A stretch of 53,738 nt of DNA, taken from NCBI GenBank assembly GCA_903918315.1, contig CAIXEA010000116.1:1-53738 (forward strand). Reading direction: 5' to 3'. Position 1 is the first letter of the stretch. Each line of letters opens with the position of its first letter. Source of the stretch: an uncultured Acetobacteraceae bacterium (GTDB lineage Bacteria > Pseudomonadota > Alphaproteobacteria > Acetobacterales > Acetobacteraceae). Under the pieces are notes generated by a model. It was not told where the DNA came from. It did no database searches and saw nothing but the letters and a program-made list of their open reading frames with translations. The translations under genes were made by a program, and so were the position numbers. This document shows positions 50,458-53,738 of the stretch, in pieces.

Positions 50458-50619
50458 GGTCGTCCTCCTGAGCGGGTGGTGGCCTCAGCGCCGCATGATG
50501 GTCTTGCGTGGCCCTACCATCGCAAGCGGCACGAAACCGAGATCTCGTGTCACTTGCGATCGTCGGATCAACTCCCGGGAAGATGCGCCTTACTGGCGAT
50601 CATCCTTCCGATTTCGAAC

Positions 50620-51531
50620 TCAGACCGGGTCCCAGGCATAGACGTCGCGGGTGCGTTCCAGCGGGGTGAACGCCTTCTGCACGGCCGGGAGCCAATGTTC
50701 GGCCAGGTTCTCCGACGTCCAGCCATCGGTCCGCGCCATGATGCGGATCGGGCGGGGCTGGTTGTAGAGGTAGATTTCGTTGCCACGGACACCGAAAATC
50801 TGGCCCGAAACCTTGGACGCCGCGTCGGTGCCGAGGAAGGAGATCAGCTTCGCGATATGGTCCGGCCGGGTCTTCTCGGCGCGGGCCTTCATCTGCTCTT
50901 CCGTCTGGCCCGGGACGGTTTCGATCATGCGGCTGAACGCATGCGGCCCGATGCAGTTGGAGCGGATGTTGTAGCGCTGCATGTCCATGGCGATGTTGCG
51001 CGACAGACCGGCGATGCCCAGCTTCGCGGCGCCGTAGTTGGTCTGGCCGACCGAGCCAATCAGGCCGGAGGTCGAGGTGATGTGGATGTAAGCCCCGCTC
51101 TCCTGCTTGCGGAAATGCGGCACCGCGGCGCGGGAGACGTAGAAGGCACCGTAGAGATGCACCTTCATGACGGCATCCCACTCTTCGATCGACATGTAGT
51201 GGAACATGCGATCGCGCAGAATGCCGGCGTTGTTCACGACGATGTCGATGCGGCCGAAATTGTCGATCGCATCCTGCACTATGCGCTGGGCGTCATCCCA
51301 GCTGGCGACGCTGCCCGCGTTCGCCACCGCGCGACCGGCGCCGTGCTTCTGGGTAATCTCGGCGACCACGCGTTCGGCCGGGCCGGCGTCGCGGCCTTCA
51401 CCGGTGACGGTGCCACCGATATCGTTCACGATCACCTGCGCGCCGTTCGCGGCGAGTTCAAGCGCGGTCGCGCGGCCGATACCGCCGCCGGCGCCGGTAA
51501 CAACGGCAACCTTTCCATCCAGCATGCCCAT
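50620..51531 (-). CDS. Short-chain dehydrogenase/reductase (extended C terminus)
   Basis: The ATG at 51529-51531 has GGAGGAA 6 bases upstream. The 303-residue protein has VVTGAGGGIGRATALELAANGA (NAD(P) motif), VVNNAGILRD, ITSTSGLIGSVGQTNYGAAKLG with the catalytic Ser, Tyr and Lys, and the DGWTSENLAEHWLPAV tail. The extra 50-60 residues and INDIGGTVTG-type loop resemble the dehydrogenase domain of HSD17B4/MFE-2 beta-oxidation proteins. It could oxidise a 3-hydroxyacyl-CoA. It heads the 51531-46931 operon. Confidence 0.88.
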   Translation of the reverse strand: MGMLDGKVAVVTGAGGGIGRATALELAANGAQVIVNDIGGTVTGEGRDAGPAERVVAEITQKHGAGRAVANAGSVASWDDAQRIVQDAIDNFGRIDIVVNNAGILRDRMFHYMSIEEWDAVMKVHLYGAFYVSRAAVPHFRKQESGAYIHITSTSGLIGSVGQTNYGAAKLGIAGLSRNIAMDMQRYNIRSNCIGPHAFSRMIETVPGQTEEQMKARAEKTRPDHIAKLISFLGTDAASKVSGQIFGVRGNEIYLYNQPRPIRIMARTDGWTSENLAEHWLPAVQKAFTPLERTRDVYAWDPV

Positions 51532-51646
51532 GGCATTTCCTCCGTTATGACTCAGAACGGGGCGAGCATGCGGTAAGTCGCGCCCGCTGTCATCATCCCC
51601 ACGGGTAGGAAAAGCCGATGGGCGGTAGATTTTGTCGTCGCAGGCG

Positions 51647-52579
51647 TCAACGCCCGCACATCACCCGCACGACGGATCGCCGCGCCGTTTCCTGCGCGTC
51701 TTCGCCACGACTGTGACGAGCCTTGACATCGACCATGCGCAAAGTGGGGGCGAGCCGGCCGACAAAGGTCGCGATCGCCCCCGATCCGACGCCGACGACG
51801 ATGCCCGTGGGTGTGGGCGTATCCGGGTGGGCCGCGCTGCGGACGACGATCGCGCCGCGAACCAGGCCAATGACATCCCCTTCCGGCGACAGGATGGGCC
51901 CCCCGCTGAAGCCGGGGCCCACACGCTCCGCGTCGATGCGGAGCACCTGCAGCGGGTTTTCGGGCTGGCTGGAATCCACGTCATACCAAGGCGTTCCGCG
52001 CATTTCGCTGACCGGCGTCTGTTCACCATCCGCGGGGTAGCCGAGGACCGATAACCGCGCATAACCGACCGGCGGCGCCGCAAGGCCCAGAATGCCGGGG
52101 GGAATCGTGGTGACCCGGATCATCGCCAGATCGACATCCGTATCGACCCCGACGCGCTGCGCCACCACCGAAGGCAGGTAGCGCGATGTCACCCGGATCG
52201 TCGGGCAGCTTTTCAGCAGATGCGCGGCTGTGAGGATCGTGCCGTCCACCGAGATGAAGAAGCCAGCCCCCTCTGTCTGGACCGAGGCCTTGGAGCCGAC
52301 TCCGATGCGGGTGATTCGGGGCAGCAGTTCCGGTTGTTCGCGATCCGCGCCGCTTGGCAAGACCGTCACAGCAGCCAAAAGACCGCCGCGGTGCCATGGC
52401 CAGGCGTACGGCTCCGACGGGACAAGGGCGACCAGCGCATCGCGCTGCGGCCGCGTCAACGGCAGCGCATCAATCATCGGCGTCGGGTCCGCGCCAAACA
52501 GCACAACCAGTATCAGGGCCAGCCCAAGGACGGAACCCGCCAGAACGACACCGATCAGATAGGAGGCGCGTATCCGCAT
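51647..52579 (-). CDS. Membrane-anchored trypsin-like serine protease
   Basis: The 310-residue product has one N-terminal helix (YLIGVVLAGSVLGLALILVVLFG, residues about 7-29). A chymotrypsin-fold domain follows: FFISVDGTILTAAHLLKSC (catalytic His), VDTDVDLAMIRV (Asp) and GPGFSGGPILSPEGDVIGLV (Ser). This is HtrA/DegP-like, but no PDZ domain follows. It would face the periplasm. It begins 9 bases after the CDF exporter stop, so the two are likely co-transcribed. That is an uncommon pairing of metal export with proteolytic quality control. Confidence 0.85.
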   Translation of the reverse strand: MRIRASYLIGVVLAGSVLGLALILVVLFGADPTPMIDALPLTRPQRDALVALVPSEPYAWPWHRGGLLAAVTVLPSGADREQPELLPRITRIGVGSKASVQTEGAGFFISVDGTILTAAHLLKSCPTIRVTSRYLPSVVAQRVGVDTDVDLAMIRVTTIPPGILGLAAPPVGYARLSVLGYPADGEQTPVSEMRGTPWYDVDSSQPENPLQVLRIDAERVGPGFSGGPILSPEGDVIGLVRGAIVVRSAAHPDTPTPTGIVVGVGSGAIATFVGRLAPTLRMVDVKARHSRGEDAQETARRSVVRVMCGR

Positions 52580-52588
52580 ACGAGGACC

Positions 52589-53599
52589 TTACACCACCTC
52601 GTTGGATCTGAGGCAGCATAATGCCGCCGCGGCACTGGTTTCCACCTGCATGGTCGCGTGCCCGATACCGAAGCGTTGGCGCAGTGCAGCGGCGATCACG
52701 TGGGGTTGGTGTTCATCCGGCAATGTGTCGAACACCAGATGGGCGGTCAGCGCGGTTTCGGTGGTGCTCAGACCCCAGATATGCAGATCGTGAACCTCCA
52801 GCACGCCGGGCAGACTGCCCAGATAGGCCGTGACATCAGACTGCCGCACCCGCGCCGGCACAGCGTCAAGCGCGAGGCCGAGGGATTCACGCAGCAAACC
52901 CCAGGTTCCCGCGGCGATCAGACCGGCCACAAGCAGGCTCGCCAAAGGGTCAAGCCAGAGCAGGCCGCTGAAACGGACAGCAAGGGCGGTGAGGACGACC
53001 CCCAGCGAAATCAGCGCATCCCCGGCAAGATGGGCGAATTGCGCGCGGATATTCAGATCCTGGGCACGATCGCGCAGAAACAGCAGCGCGCTGCCACCAT
53101 TCACGACGATGCCGGCGGCCGCGACCGCCATCACCAGGCCGGTGTTCACCGGCTCGGGGGTGACCAGGCGGTGCAGTGCCTCAATCGTGATCGCGCCGAC
53201 GCTGATCAACAGCACCGCCGCGTTGGACAAAGCCGCCAGAATGGAACTGCGGCCCCAGCCATAGGTGCGCCGCTCCGTCGGCGGGCGGCGGCTGAGCACG
53301 GCGGCGGCCCAGGCGAGGCCAAGCCCCAGTACATCACCAAGGTTGTGCGCGGCATCAGCCAGCAGAGCGATGGAGTTCGCGGTGAACCCGATCCCGACCT
53401 CCACCACCACGAAAGCCAGGTTGACGGCCGCGCCGATGGCGAAGGCGCGGTCCATGCTGATCGGCCCATGATGGTGCCCATGATGATGCCCGTGGTGGTG
53501 CGCATGCCCATGGTCATGCCCATGGCCGTGGGCTTGGGCGTGGCCATCCCGGGGATCGTGTCCGGACGCGTGATCGTGATGATGTTCGTGTGAATCCAT
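52589..53599 (-). CDS. Cation diffusion facilitator metal exporter with His-rich N terminus
   Basis: The 336-residue protein begins with a His/Gly-rich segment of about 47 residues (HEHHHDHASGHDPRDGHAQA onward), a probable Zn/Ni/Co sensor or buffer. Six membrane helices follow. LADAAHNLGDVLGLG (helix II) and FAHLAGDALISLGVV (helix V) contain the HxxxD pairs of Zn2+-transporting CDFs. WLDPLASLLVAG and the ferredoxin-like C terminus (LEVHDLHIWGLSTTETALTAHL) are family-typical. It exports divalent metal from the cytosol by proton antiport. Confidence 0.93.
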   Translation of the reverse strand: MDSHEHHHDHASGHDPRDGHAQAHGHGHDHGHAHHHGHHHGHHHGPISMDRAFAIGAAVNLAFVVVEVGIGFTANSIALLADAAHNLGDVLGLGLAWAAAVLSRRPPTERRTYGWGRSSILAALSNAAVLLISVGAITIEALHRLVTPEPVNTGLVMAVAAAGIVVNGGSALLFLRDRAQDLNIRAQFAHLAGDALISLGVVLTALAVRFSGLLWLDPLASLLVAGLIAAGTWGLLRESLGLALDAVPARVRQSDVTAYLGSLPGVLEVHDLHIWGLSTTETALTAHLVFDTLPDEHQPHVIAAALRQRFGIGHATMQVETSAAAALCCLRSNEVV

Positions 53600-53700
53600 G
53601 ATGGCGCCATCATGCCATGATCTGACGGAAAAGTCTGCGTTGTCGCTAGCTAATCAATCTGTCCGGTTTATGTAGCTCATGATCTGTCCGCTTCGTTCGT

Positions 53701-53732
53701 GCTTTGTGCCGGGCCATGGCCCGGCACAAAGC
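53701..53732. repeat. 32-bp perfect palindrome
   Basis: The 32 bases 53701-53732 (GCTTTGTGCCGGGCCA and its exact complement) read identically on both strands, with no loop. It lies in the 139-base region upstream of the CDF gene, in an otherwise plain stretch. It could be a REP element, a bidirectional terminator at the window edge or a strong operator. A cruciform or hairpin is likely. Confidence 0.8.
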
Positions 53733-53738
53733 GGCTGC

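Noticed and set aside
1-53738. tRNA/rRNA genes, CRISPR arrays, insertion sequences, prophage or integron
   Set aside because: No regularly spaced direct repeats, no transposase or integrase motifs, no rRNA-like stretch and no cloverleaf with a plausible anticodon were seen. A tRNAscan or CRISPR search would be decisive.

Overview
The window is about 54 kb of dense, GC-rich bacterial chromosome. The chromosomal markers rpsD (C-minus type S4) and prfC, the many LLM flavin-dependent oxidoreductases, CaiB-type CoA-transferases and SnoaL-like proteins, and the style of the intergenic palindromes all suggest an alphaproteobacterium, probably of the Acetobacteraceae/Rhodospirillales. This is inferred from gene content and composition only. 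I see no rRNA, tRNA, CRISPR array, integrase or transposase. No gene-free stretch exceeds about 300 bases.

Layout. (1) 1-8306, minus strand: a tightly coupled operon. It is headed by a frameshifted hydantoinase A gene (hyuA), followed by a multipass membrane protein, the two halves of a split transketolase, a sugar-nucleotide epimerase/reductase-like protein, two SAM methyltransferases and a truncated family 2 glycosyltransferase. Four successive junctions are 4-bp ATGA overlaps. The set looks like a pathway for an unusual, perhaps two-carbon-branched and methylated, surface sugar. (2) 8441-11246, minus: an XRE regulator, then a glyoxylate-pathway pair (hydroxypyruvate isomerase and tartronate semialdehyde reductase). 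(3) 11337-17919, plus: an AI-2E family permease, then a Dpp/Opp-type ABC transporter (two permeases, two ATPases, no binding protein) coupled to a 59-residue membrane protein and a rare bacterial GT22 (ALG9-like) mannosyltransferase. (4) 17946-24991: cysteine synthase, zinc alcohol dehydrogenase, an endolysin-like GH19/peptidoglycan-binding protein, an EEP nuclease, an LLM oxidoreductase, an OFA-type MFS carrier and an orphan HExxH protein of low GC. The endolysin-like and HExxH genes share an unusual AT-rich upstream signature.

(5) 25145-31104, minus: an acyl-CoA catabolic cluster (CaiB CoA-transferase, HMG-CoA-lyase-like enzyme, acyl-CoA dehydrogenase), then a small globin, a NiCoT nickel/cobalt permease and an LLM oxidoreductase. 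(6) 31358-40074, mostly plus: a chalcone-isomerase-like periplasmic protein, a small membrane protein (minus), rpsD with a clear promoter, structured leader and terminator, an MFS carrier, an alpha/beta hydrolase, a membrane protein, prfC, a secreted hydrolase and a MaoC hydratase. (7) 40291-43944, minus: a PCuAC copper chaperone, a DUF2079-like membrane protein, a SnoaL-like protein and a second CaiB transferase. (8) 44155-46921, plus: LLM oxidoreductase, Fsr-like MFS carrier and SnoaL-like protein. (9) 46931-53599, minus: a biotin-type carboxyltransferase without a biotin carboxylase, an acetolactate-synthase-like TPP enzyme, a DUF1330 protein, an SDR, an anchored trypsin-like protease and a His-rich CDF metal exporter.

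The most interesting candidates are the split-transketolase sugar operon with hyuA at its head, the ABC transporter/GT22 operon, the pair of possible lytic or effector genes with a shared promoter signature, and the carboxyltransferase/TPP operon. A 1211-codon open frame spanning 4707-8342 is not a real fusion: it arises from the frameshift in hyuA.
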